Part shown: positions 38,609 through 48,596 of the stretch, one piece after another
Layout of the letters: every line of letters starts with the position of its first letter
Numbering within the stretch: position 1 is the stretch's first letter
Assembly (NCBI RefSeq): GCF_000764305.2
Contig: NW_025944763.1
Location: forward strand, 310,001-374,000
Source: Hyalella azteca
Taxonomy: Eukaryota > Arthropoda > Malacostraca > Amphipoda > Hyalellidae
Direction: 5' to 3'
DNA length: 64,000 nt
Position numbers and translations under genes: made by a program
Notes under the pieces: model-generated
Databases searched by the model: none
What the model was told of the DNA's origin: nothing
Seen by the model: the letters and a program-made list of their open reading frames with translations, nothing else

Positions 38609-39119
38609 GCTGGAAAATAAAAAGAGTCATGTAGGTATGGAGATTAAGGTTTCAGTTGGATATTTTTTAGGTCATAAATTGCGGTAGCGTGGCTACTTAT
38701 GAAATTAAAGCGACCACTTCATCACGAGTTCGTTACGTCACTGAAATGGCGTGCAGATGCTAAGCTATTGTAGCATCCAAATACAGCGACCGAAAAGCTC
38801 GCCCAGAATCTGGGTTCGATCATACAATGCAGCAATTGCTGCTTTTGGTAGCGCTCACCAAATCAAACAGTAGATTTAAATTCAATAATTTCACTAATTT
38901 GAGAAAAATATGATGCATAAAAATATACATAAACAAGAAATGTCTTCTAGCTCTACTAGTACTTATGCTGTAGGTAAATTTTTGATGAAGCTATGTAAGG
39001 GAGAACTGGTAGATATGTAAGCCGATGCGAATAACCAAATCTTACACATTTTAACCTCATGAACGAACAACTTACGCAGAGATCAAGCCGCAGCGGTTTT
39101 TCCGTATTGTACAAGATAA
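38609..39119. other. gene-free stretch
   Basis: Nothing recognised. Confidence 0.5.
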
Positions 39120-39376
39120 ATTCTCTCGCCTAACTTCGAGCTGTCGTCCTGTACAGAAACCAACAGTGAGACACCGGCTAAATACCCCTGGCCCTACAAA
39201 CAGTACCTGTTTTTAAAGAAAAGGGGTAACAGGATTGCCAGGCGTATTGGTGGCACTGACAAGCACTACTCGGGGTGGTTCGTATCACAGTTACAATGAC
39301 TGACATCAATGGCTTTTGTGAGCAAGGAGGTCAATGCCAGGTGCCTTGGTCGCGCTGCGTCCGTAACAAAGAATGA
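39120..39376 (+). other. GC-richer patch with two overlapping protein-like frames
   Basis: Frame one: 39120-39299, 59 codons without ATG, with segments AKYPWPYKQYLFLKKRG and RIGGTDKHYSGWFVSQLQ. A pyrimidine-rich acceptor CTGTCGTCCTGTACAG ends at 39156 inside it. Frame two: ATG at 39296 reads MTDINGFCEQGGQC...CVRNKE to a stop at 39374, with four cysteines. Composition is distinctly protein-like in both frames, so a frameshifted pseudogene or exons of an unknown gene are possible. No domain is recognised, and the patch ends where the 18-bp array starts. Confidence 0.2.
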
Positions 39377-39465
39377 AACGCTACCAGTGGCCACGAGCTG
39401 CCCTACGGCCACTTCCTGGCGCCGTGATATTATGGGCCTTGTAGAAACACTGCTGTGTCAATGAT

Positions 39466-39910
39466 TAGTGGTAGTGCTATAGTGCTGGGCAGTGCTGCAG
39501 TGCTGGACAGCGCTACAGTGCTGGACAGCGCTATAGTGCTGGGCAGTGCTGCAGTGCTGGACAGCGCTACAGTGCTGGACAGTGCTATAGTGCTGGACAG
39601 TGCTGCAGTGCTGGGTAGTGCTACAGTGCTGGACAGTGCTGGATATTTCTACAGTGATTGACAGTGCTGGATAGTGCTGGGGTAGTGCTACATTGCTGGG
39701 TAGTGCTACAGTGCTGGGTAGTGCTACAGTGCTGGACAGTGCTACAGTGCTGGAGAGTGCTACTGTGCTGGACAGTGCTACAGTGCTGGACAGTGCTGCA
39801 GTGCTGGGCAGTGATAGGCAGTGCCATAGTGCTGGGCAGTGTTATATTATTGAGTAGTACTACGGCAGTGGTAGGTTTTCAGTGTGCGGCAGTGCTGCAG
39901 TGCTACGATG
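39466..39910. repeat. 18-bp minisatellite (CAGTGCTGG-based), about 25 copies
   Basis: The unit is ACAGTGCTGGACAGTGCT with variants (TATAGTGCTGG, GCAGTGCTGG, ACAGCGCT). Underlying 9-bp halves differ mainly by GGAC/GGGC/GGTA. The first half of the array keeps frame in multiples of three, which explains the Val-Leu-Asp-Ser-Ala-type frame; it breaks down after about 39640. Not a gene. Confidence 0.95.
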
Positions 39911-41654
39911 CTCAGGCACTGCCACAATGAACGACACCGCGTAACTGTCACGCGCTAATCATTATAAATCAACAAATAAGTATCATTTATATAACGAACG
40001 ATTAAACGTTTTGACCTGTTTAAGAAATGAGCACTTGATTTTCCTACCCCGAACGTTAGCTGCGAGGTCAAAGTGAGGTTCAAGATAAAATAAATAGATT
40101 AGAATAAAAAATTCAAAATAGTGGTGATGAAATCATGATGGTTCACTTATTTACGAATGGTTTAATACATATCAAGGTGAACAAATCAAGGTCTGACAAA
40201 TGGGGAGAGAATAATTAGTTTCTATATCGTGATTGCCACGATTCAATAAATAAAAAGGATAGCGCGAACATTTTTCTCTCTCAATACCCAAATTCACCCC
40301 AACATTAATCCACTTGACTTGACTTCACAGCTGCGTTTGTGATGAAGATTGGCAGTGGAGAGAGCAAGCGTGCCACGGAGTCGTTTTCTGAGTTGCAGAA
40401 AGAGTCATTCAATGTATCTTGTCAGATAGTCTTCCCAACACGGTTACATTCTTCTGTAATAGTCAAGACAATCCTGGAAACACCAGATAATTCGAAGCTA
40501 ATCATTTTGACCTGCGTGGCCTAATCTTTGACCTCGTCAGGAAAGCCTGAAAGACACGAAGGGGTTTTGTCAAGCCACGCCCTGTCACTGCGCGCTCGAC
40601 ATTTCGTTCGTTGACAGCAGCCTAGCTGCTCCTAACTCTAATTAGAACTGCAGGGCTTTCCGTGACTGACCTATATTGCTTACACCCTTAACTGCCGTCT
40701 TACTGGGCCATTAGTGGTAATTAGAACGTGCCACGGGCCCCTTACCGGTAGAGTCAAGTTGGAGCTGGCCGATAGTCGGCCAGAAATTTGCCACCTGAAA
40801 TACATCTGCGAATTTCGATAGTTTGGCTTCAGTAACTAAACTATCATAGTCAAGTATTTATGATTATGTTTTAATCTTCTACGGGTAGGAGTAGAAAAAT
40901 AAAAAAGTCACAGCTGCGCAAGATTATATTTTTTAAAACAGTATTGTGAAATACATTTTTTTCCTCTGTTAAAACTTTTTCAGTCTCCAATTTCGCATAC
41001 GCAGTAATTATTCAACTCCTATGACATAATCCAAACAATGGGTGTTTGGTGCTTGAAACTATATATTGTAAAAAGTTATCGGCAGCTACATTTTAATGTA
41101 TGCTTTCATAAATTGGCATCGCTTGCTAACCCTGTATCTTTTATGCGATGAGGCTTTGTTGCAATACCTCCTAAATTTTGAAGCCAAATTACCACTTCTT
41201 CTGCGAATGATGGTCTGAAGAACACGTTTAAAGGTGCGATTTTAGCTGTTGTTGGAGCAACGATGGCGTTGCCGGTGATTGACAACATCGCAAATCAGTT
41301 CCTTTCTTGCTATTTGAGTTTTATGAGATCGCCAGGCAAGAAGATGCCGTCAATCATGGCAACGCACGCTGGAATCTTCCTAATCTGCCAGACCACCTCT
41401 CAGGAAATTCATATCCGAGCTTTTATGGACAAAGTAACAGCTCAGCCGACACACTAAATTACCTTCATGGTTATCGGCTCTGAAATTTGAGCGTTCATAG
41501 AGTTTACGGACGCTGAGGCTATTTGGGTTGAAGACTTTGCAGATCTTGATTGGTTATAAGCTCGTGTTGTTAGACCACGGTCGTGTAAAAGAGTGCTGCA
41601 TCATCCATATACATAATTTGGGTGATTTTGACCGTTAATATTGCGGCAAGGATT
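39911..41654. other. gene-free stretch
   Basis: No gene recognised. A 61-codon frame (40339-40524) and antiparallel frames near 41106-41457 have no known domain. Confidence 0.45.
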
Positions 41655-41760
41655 TCTAATAGGGAGACGGGCGTGATGGTCGCTTCGCTCGTCAGTCTCG
41701 CGCGCGTCGGTGTTTTGCGCGCAACTCAAATCGTGGCGCGACACGAGGCGCAATCTTAAG
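41655..41760. other. CpG-dense patch
   Basis: About 100 bases with many CG dinucleotides (for example TCGCGCGCGTCGG) in AT-rich DNA. A plus frame starts ATG at 41675 (MVASLVSLARVGVLRATQ, 27 residues), and the minus frame is open for more than 50 codons through the same patch. No gene is recognised; it could be an exon, a small CpG-rich regulatory patch or part of an old insertion. Confidence 0.4.
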
Positions 41761-44594
41761 TACAGAGCGATAACGTCTGCATTGTTCTTATGTAAGCTAT
41801 GATCCCCAAAAACATATCAACGATCTGTGATTCGACACGAAAGAGCGGGCTGAAAATTTTAATATGTGATTAATAAATGCTGTGATAGCAGATAGGGGCA
41901 AATTTTTGCTAACTTCTTTTCTTGCTTACATCAAAATTATCTATTGACACAAGTCGGCAATATTTTTTAATTAAATAATTGTCAAGGGTCCAGCGTGAGT
42001 CAATGGGAAGCATGACAGCGATAAGACTTGTACACGCAGTATAGCTATAGAGGGCTTCATCAATACTCAACTTTCAAAACATTGTTGTCTGTTTTCCTTA
42101 TCTGGCAGTTTGCTTGCTGTCTCTGCTAAGATGTATGGGCCAACACTTTACTCTCCGTGCCGTTTGTCTCTGATAGAATTATGCCACTGGAGGTCATGAC
42201 ACGTGAACAGTCAACTGAGTCATCGAGATTATGAATGTTTGAATTTGCTTGCTATTCTGGTGTGATGTTCAAAATTTTTTTAACATTGCTAATTAAAATC
42301 AGGACTAATTCAATTCTTGATTTTAAAGAATTAAGAATTTCTCTGGTTAAATTATCGGACCGGCTTCTGTTCTTGGCTAGAAATCGAAGCATGTAATAAA
42401 TTTTTAATTGAATCTATCGCAAAAAATCTAATTGTAATGGAGACTTAATTAACTTATATAAATAACTTAATCTGGTTTCTCAAAACTTAAATGAATGTAT
42501 TGAGTGAGTGATGGTGAAGTATGCCTTTGTTCTTTTATTACTTTTGTCTCTGAAACATTTTATTATAATTGCGATTACATGCAATATTCGGGACCACACA
42601 ATTAACTTTTTAGGTTTAAATCTTAATCCTTTAATCTACCGCTTATTGCTTTGATTATCAAACAAATATCCCTCATTTTGCATCCCAAAACATTGACTGT
42701 GAGGAAGTAATTCTGCAAAAATATTTAGTAAAAACATAATACAAAGCTGCAATGAAATGTTGGTATTAATTTTTTTACTATTTTTTTCATATGAAGAAAT
42801 GAAAACTGTCAATAGATGGGTGCATGTGATTGCTTTTCTTGTTTTCATCAACCTGAAACTGAAATGGAACAATTTTCTCATATCTGCTATAGTTTCACGA
42901 AAATCGCGAACTAAATTTTAATGCGAGTTCAGTTACGAAGAATTTAGGATTCACGATGACTTCGTGGTTTCGGGGTACAAAGTTTCACGATCCAATTCGG
43001 CGCGTGCTGGAACAGATCTCGATCAGATCGGTGATCTACTTCCCTTCATGAATTCCTCGAATGCATTAGTCCATGCTTGGGGCTGGAGTTCTGGTCTAGC
43101 GCAGGGAACTGACAGCATAAAGCACGAAGGTTCAGCAAGATTTGAGCCTTGCCCCACCGTCTTCCATATTCGGCATCGCAGAGTCACGAAGCTGCTGACG
43201 CGCTCGCGCATTTAACATGACACTAGAGCACGCCTAAAAAATGCCCAAACTCTGTAATTTTCCTCTGTAATTATCTGAGGAGAAACACGTGATGCGGAAC
43301 GCAGCTGGAGGCTTCCAAGTAACATGCAAAATAATTGCTGAGATTATTTCAGCCTATAGCAAGGTCTAAAATTATGCAAAAATTATAACTTAGTCGTAAA
43401 TACAATAATTAAAGGCGAAATGAACAATCAGTGACTGTTAATGCGATTTCTGATTTAAGTATGTTTTATATATAATCTCATAATAACAACTCCAATCCTC
43501 TCTACGCGCGTTACATAAATTAAAAACATTTTGGTACATAAGTATAATTATATATTCTAAATACCAAACGTTTCTTTAATTGCCCACCACTCAAGTGTGA
43601 CCCAAACAATTAAATTATCGTGCCCGGACGACATCAGTCAATTTATTGGTACGTGTCTGATGAATGGTTGAGGCCAGCGATAATACAGCTCTAATTTTCA
43701 ATAGATTAACGCCCCTTTAGCGTTGGCTTTATCGTCCACAATCGCTTATGTTCAGAGTGCATAAAACTCACGCAATAAGTGAAGCGTGGCGATTCGTTGT
43801 TACGACACCGCGATTCATGACTGGTAAATCACACCTGAAATTTTATCTGCGCTAGAAAATCGCGGAGCAGCGAAATGAAAACTTCATACTTAAAATCAGG
43901 GTCGCCTTATGACCGGCCGAACATTGGCGCTCTATTGGCGCTGATAGAGCGACTATAATTTCTGATAGGAAGGTTTATTGGAACCACGCGGGCCGGTCAC
44001 GAGGAACGATCTTACCTGCTTTATGAAATTTCGAGTCTCCGACGCAATAGAAAATGAGAATTGAAAAGATCTAGAGTAAATCAATAAATTCCTTATGCGA
44101 ATTAAATTACGACAATAAATATATTTTAATATCGTTAGAATACACATATCTTGGTTTATTCGCAGGCTAATATCATTTTCAAGTCCTATTAGCGTTACCC
44201 ATTCGAAGCACTAACTTCCTGTCACTGAAGAATAAATCTAATTCAAAGATCATGCATCAAAATGCCTACAATTATTTAAGTGCATAAGTTTGTTGGTGTT
44301 TACTTAAGTTGAATAGTGAACAGTCACTTCATTAAATCTGCCACCGGAATAAGGTCATTTATTTTGAAGCAAAGGCGGGCAGCAGCTGAGTTACATTGCG
44401 CAACGGTCCGTAATTCAGTACTAAGAGAATTAGTAGGAGCTTCCTAAGTAACGATCGCGCCAAGAGAGAAGTCGTGCTCCTAGATCGTATCCAATTAACG
44501 AATTGCCCCTACTTTCAATACACAGGCTTAATTGATTTTACACGACTTGCCCTTCCTCTCAAGTTAAATCTCTTCACTAGGCATCCCATACAAC
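41761..44594. other. gene-free stretch
   Basis: Nothing recognised; a GC-richer segment at 43000-43210 is open on both strands without a domain. Confidence 0.5.
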
Positions 44595-44690
44595 ATGGCA
44601 GCCGGTGTACCGAGAGATGGCGCGGAGGCTCTCAAGTACGACTGCTCTGAACTTTATATTAAAATAGAGCCGTTTGTCCTTGACAATTAG
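44595..44690 (+). CDS. candidate short frame (31 codons) with strong start context
   Basis: Seen: ATG in the context CAACATGGC (close to the animal start consensus). The frame MAAGVPRDGAEALKYDC continues with SELYIKIEPFVLDN and a TAG at 44688. The first 45 bases are GC-rich against AT-rich flanks, and upstream is a C/T-rich leader-like stretch. It could be a small protein or a first coding exon (a weak donor CAA|GTACGA lies at about 44635). No family recognised. Confidence 0.2.
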   Translation: MAAGVPRDGAEALKYDCSELYIKIEPFVLDN

Positions 44691-44779
44691 AGCTGAATTA
44701 GAGCCGTTAGAACAGCGTATAATCACTGATCAGCTTTAAAATATGTGAATTTTGTAACAGAGTAGCTGAGATGTTCTTA

Positions 44780-44870
44780 CATAGTACACTATTTATCACT
44801 GAGCTACTCTTATATTGTACACTGTTCATCACTGCGATATTCGTATATTATATACCATTCATCAAACAGG
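44780..44870. repeat. diverged tandem repeat of about 42 bp, two to three copies
   Basis: TAGTACACTATTTATCACTG, TTGTACACTGTTCATCACTG and TATATACCATTCATCA recur with similar flanking T-rich spacers. Copies are diverged but clearly related. Confidence 0.55.
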
Positions 44871-45648
44871 TACACAATTCTCAGCCTTCAATTAGACGTA
44901 CGAAGACGGTCATAAGCATTTATGAGCAAGAGTTACGTGTAGATAGGGTTTAAATGCTGGACGAGAACTAGGCGTAAATGTGAGGTACAATTACATGGTG
45001 TGCACCCAGAGTGTATGTCCATTCATTAGTAGTTGCGAATAACAAGCATGAGTTAACAAGCTCGTGAAGCACGTGTGCATGTTGAAAACATAGCTCGTAC
45101 AATGGCACACCAAAACGTTTATTCGATATTTTTTTTTAATTTTTGCTTTGCTAGATTTTATTAGTGTTTCAGCGAATCATTTGCAGCATTGCTTCAGAAG
45201 TATCTCACATTTTCCAGTGAAATGTTTTATGTATAAATTAGACAAATACCCTCACCAAAAATATTAAAATCAAGGATACATTGGCAGACTTTAAACCCTG
45301 TGTCTGACAACTTTTGAATGACAACCCAGTTAATAAATAGTTTGTTGAAAGTTACGCCTTTAACTCGATGCGAGTTAAACTACTGATATTTTGTGATAAG
45401 ATGTAGTATATAATAATAATGATTATAATAATAATTCTCATCTAAATGACTCTAAACGATTCGAAATGCATTAGTAGCAACAACAAACATTCAAGTAGAA
45501 TGAAAACTTGTCTGTTAACTTTAAATTTAAAAATTACAACGACTCTTATGTACGTGAAATAAAAGCGTGAAACACGAAATTTCTCTAATTTATTTCTTCT
45601 GACAAATTTTAGGGCATGGAAAACCTTTGCGCATAAACTTAAAAAAAT
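44871..45648. other. gene-free AT-rich stretch
   Basis: Nothing recognised except a TAA/TAATAA microsatellite at about 45410-45437. Confidence 0.5.
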
Positions 45649-45897
45649 GCCCACACCAGGGTTGCCAGACGGCCTAAAAAGTCCGCAAACAAAAAAGGCC
45701 AAAAAAAAGCCTATAACTCTATGTATACTAGTATATTTTTAGGTTCCGGTTTAAAAATTCAATTTCTTATGCAGTTTATAAATTTAATTAGGATTAACCT
45801 TTACCATAAATTTTAGCCGGCCAACGCAATTGAAAAAAAAAAACCAAATTGCGGAATTTGTCCGGAAAAAAGACCGTCCGACAACTTCGGCCCACAT
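45649..45897. mobile_element. decayed hAT-like miniature element with 8-bp target duplication
   Basis: Seen: the left end CAGGGTTGCCAGACGGCC begins at 45657. The right end at 45872-45889, read in reverse, is CGAAGTTGTCGGACGGTC, which matches 12 of 18 positions, and all six differences are transitions. The flanking octamers GCCCACAC (45649-45656) and GCCCACAT (45890-45897) agree at 7 of 8. Established: hAT transposons make 8-bp target duplications and many begin CAGGG with a TTGCCA-type terminus. The 233-bp body is A-rich near both ends (AAAAAAGGCC-type blocks) and has no coding capacity, so this is a non-autonomous (MITE-like) copy. The divergence between the termini indicates an old insertion. 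Confidence 0.65.
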
Positions 45898-46846
45898 TAC
45901 GCCCGAAGCCATTTTTTAATTTAGAAAATGATTTGCAACAGCAAACAGCGGAGAACGGAAACCCAGCAGATTTGGAGCTGTCCGGTGCTCCGCGTGTGCT
46001 GCGTAAGTTTCAAAAGCTGTTCAATATTTCTCGACGCTGGACTCGGCTCAATTAAAAGTTGAGTTAAACTCCTTCAAAAATTAACGGCAGTTTACAGGTG
46101 ATTCATATATGGCCAGTGCAAATACGAGCTTGGTTTCCTTCAGGGGTGAGATTGTTGAAGTCCTGCGATTCTATCGACGCTTTTATGATTCTCTTGCATA
46201 TGCAGCGACCATCTGGCCGGTCCTTTTTATATTGAATTATATTGAATGCGACCCCCCAAAGGCTTTCGAAATTTTCGATAAACACTCACTGAGAATTTTC
46301 ACGCAAATTTCAATGAGTTGAAGTTAAATGAATTTCTACTTAAGATAATCTAAATTCCTTTTGCATAATCTAGGAATCTCATTAATTTGGAGTAAACATA
46401 CTAAAGTATTGCAGGTTCTGAAGCTAGCTGGCGAGACTGATACTACATGGTTTAGTAAGGAATTGAAACAAGATGCAAGATGGGCAAAAGTCTTCAGTGG
46501 AATAATCAGCATACAAGATCAAGTTACAACGTAGAATTTGGTCTACATTTTAAGAAAGTCGGATTATTGAACTCGGTGATTTGAGTGAGTACGATTGTTT
46601 CACAATTTTCTACACATGCCTGCGTCTGCTTGTACATTGGACCTTTCCGCCGCATATTGTGAAGGACATCTGCTTGCATAATTTACCTCTACAAAAAATA
46701 ACCATGCAGGCACGTATAAATCAATTGTTCATCTATAATGAAATCAATACTTGGACGATTTATAGCGTTTGGTTAATGCATCCTACGTATCTGGTATGTT
46801 TTCTAAGCGTGAGTGAAAATTTGCTTGTAATCACTGACAATAATTT
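45898..46846. other. gene-free stretch
   Basis: No gene recognised. A 137-codon frame without an upstream ATG (46581-46994) crosses the hairpin that follows and is probably fortuitous. Confidence 0.45.
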
Positions 46847-46929
46847 CGCGGTTCCATGCACGTACGTTCAATTTACGTACGTGCATGGAACCGCGGACGT
46901 GCGCGTTCACGGTTCCATACACGTACGTT
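46847..46929. repeat. perfect 21-bp-arm hairpin plus a third copy of the arm
   Basis: The left arm, beginning CGCGGTTCCATGCACGTACG, lies at 46847-46867. A 7-base loop TCAATTT follows, and the perfectly complementary right arm is at 46875-46895. A third, direct copy CGGTTCCATACACGTACGT follows at 46910-46928 with one change. Arms are GC-rich and contain ACGTACGT, unlike the AT-rich flanks. It could be an RNA hairpin precursor, the core of a foldback element, or a protein-binding site array. Confidence 0.95.
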
Positions 46930-47170
46930 ACGAAAAAGAATTGCCGAGTAGGAAAATATTCGGGGATGAGTCGTTATCTCTAGAAAGCCCCTAAGTAGAA
47001 GTATGGCAGAGAGGGAATAAATGGAATCCTCTACTAAGTAGATAAGTAGAAGTAGAGAACATGTGTGATAACATCTACGTTGTTGTAAATACGAGTGGAA
47101 TGAGAACTAACTGTATACAAATGAATATTCGGGACCAGAACCGGAACAATCTTGAGATGATGCAAGAATT

Positions 47171-48235
47171 GCGTCTTGACAGCCATCTTTTAATGCGTTT
47201 CTTGACCTGCACTTTTCAAGGCGTGTCTTAACAGCTACGTGTCATGGCGTGTCTTAACAGTTACGCGTCAAGGCGTATCTTGACTGCTACGTGTCAAGGC
47301 GTATCTTGACTGCTACGTGTCAAGGCGTGTCTTAACAGCTACGTGTCAAGGCGTGTCTTAACAGCTACGTGTCAAGGCGTGTCTTAACAGCTACGTGTCA
47401 AGGCGTGTCTTAACAGCTACGTGTCATGGCGTGTCTTAACAGCTACGTGTCAAGGCGTGTCTTGACTGCTACGTGTCAAGGCGTGTCTTACCGCTACGTG
47501 TCAAGGCGTGTCTTAACAGCTACGTGTTATGGCGTGTCTTAACAGCTACGTGTCAAGGCGTATCTTGACTGCTACGTGTCAAGGCGTATCTTGACTGCTA
47601 CATGTCAAGGCGTGTCTTGACTGCTACATGTCAAGGCGTGTCATGACTGCTACGTGTCAAGGCGTGTCATGACTGCTACGTGTCAAGGGGTGTCAAGGCG
47701 TGTCATGACTGCTACGTGTCAAGGCGTGTCTTGACTGCTACATGTCAAGGCGTGTCTTGACTGCTACATGTCAAGGCGTGTCTTGACTGCTACGTGTCAA
47801 GGCGTATCTTGACTGCTACGTGACAAGGCGTGTCATGACTGCTACGTGTCAAGGCGTATCATGACTGCTACGTGTCAAGGCGTGTCTTGACTGCTACATG
47901 TCAAGGCGTGTCAAGGCGTGTCTTGACTGCTACATGTCAAGGCGTATCTTGACTGCTAGGTGTCAAGGCGTGTATTGACTGCTACATGTCAAGGCGTATC
48001 TTGACTGCTACGTGTCAAGGCGTGTCATGACTGATACGTGTCAAGGCGTGTCTTGACTGCTACATGTCAAGGCGTGTCAAGGCGTGTCTTGACTGCTACA
48101 TGTCAAGGCGTATCTTGACTGCTACGTGTCAAGGCGTGTCATGACTGCTACGTGTCAAGGCGTGTCATGACTGCTACGTGTCAAGGCGTGTCATGACTGC
48201 TACGTGTCAAGGCGTGTCTTGACAGGCACGTGTTC
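47171..48235. repeat. 26-bp minisatellite, about 40 copies, with internal palindromic arms
   Basis: The basic unit is 26 bp: GTGTCTTGACTGCTACG then TGTCAAGGC. Left-hand copies (about 47221-47560) mostly carry CTTAACAGCTACG; right-hand copies carry CTTGACTGCTA or CATGACTGCTA with ACG or ACATG endings. Each CTTGAC-type unit contains CTTGAC and GTCAAG, so complementary arms alternate along the whole array. A 10-bp GTGTCAAGGC insertion recurs, and a larger block recurs with a 166-bp offset (47882 against 48048), showing higher-order amplification. The edges are diverged, as expected for an expanding core. Confidence 0.97.
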
Positions 48236-48434
48236 TAAGGCTCACGTTAGGTCGTAAGACTCTCGTATTTGCGAGCCAAATCTTCCAGGCGGTCGCTAGT
48301 GTCAACCCTGAGAGCTACGGCCTCTGCAAGCTGTTCCTAATTGGCGAAACTATTCTCAATCAAAAATATAAATTGTACCAGTTGTAACTGCAATTTATCA
48401 AATAGGTTTGAATATAACAGAGTCATAAAGTCAC
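48236..48434. other. spacer between two tandem arrays
   Basis: Unique sequence; nothing recognised. Confidence 0.5.
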
Positions 48435-48596
48435 GATGCTTCGAAAATGTTCATAGATGAAAAACAAGCCAATAATAAATAGTGGTACGATACTTTGAAA
48501 ATATTCATATATGAAAAACAAGCCAATAATAAATAGTGGTACGATACTTCGAAAATATCAATATGTGAAAATGAAGCCAATAATAACAAGTACATG
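48435..48596. repeat. 54-bp tandem repeat, three copies
   Basis: Units start at 48435, 48489 and 48543 with GAT(A/G)CTT(C/T)GAAAATAT. They share GAAAAACAAGCCAATAATAA and AGTGGTAC. The first two differ at few positions, the third more. The period is a multiple of three, which leaves one frame open into 48747; not considered a gene. Confidence 0.95.

Noticed and set aside
39455..39930. Val/Leu/Asp/Ser repeat frame and Trp/Cys/Leu repeat frame
   Set aside because: Both are translations of an 18-bp minisatellite; no start context or flanking coding signal.
46581..46994. 137-codon frame
   Set aside because: It crosses the perfect hairpin at 46847-46929, has no ATG near its beginning and no recognised domain.
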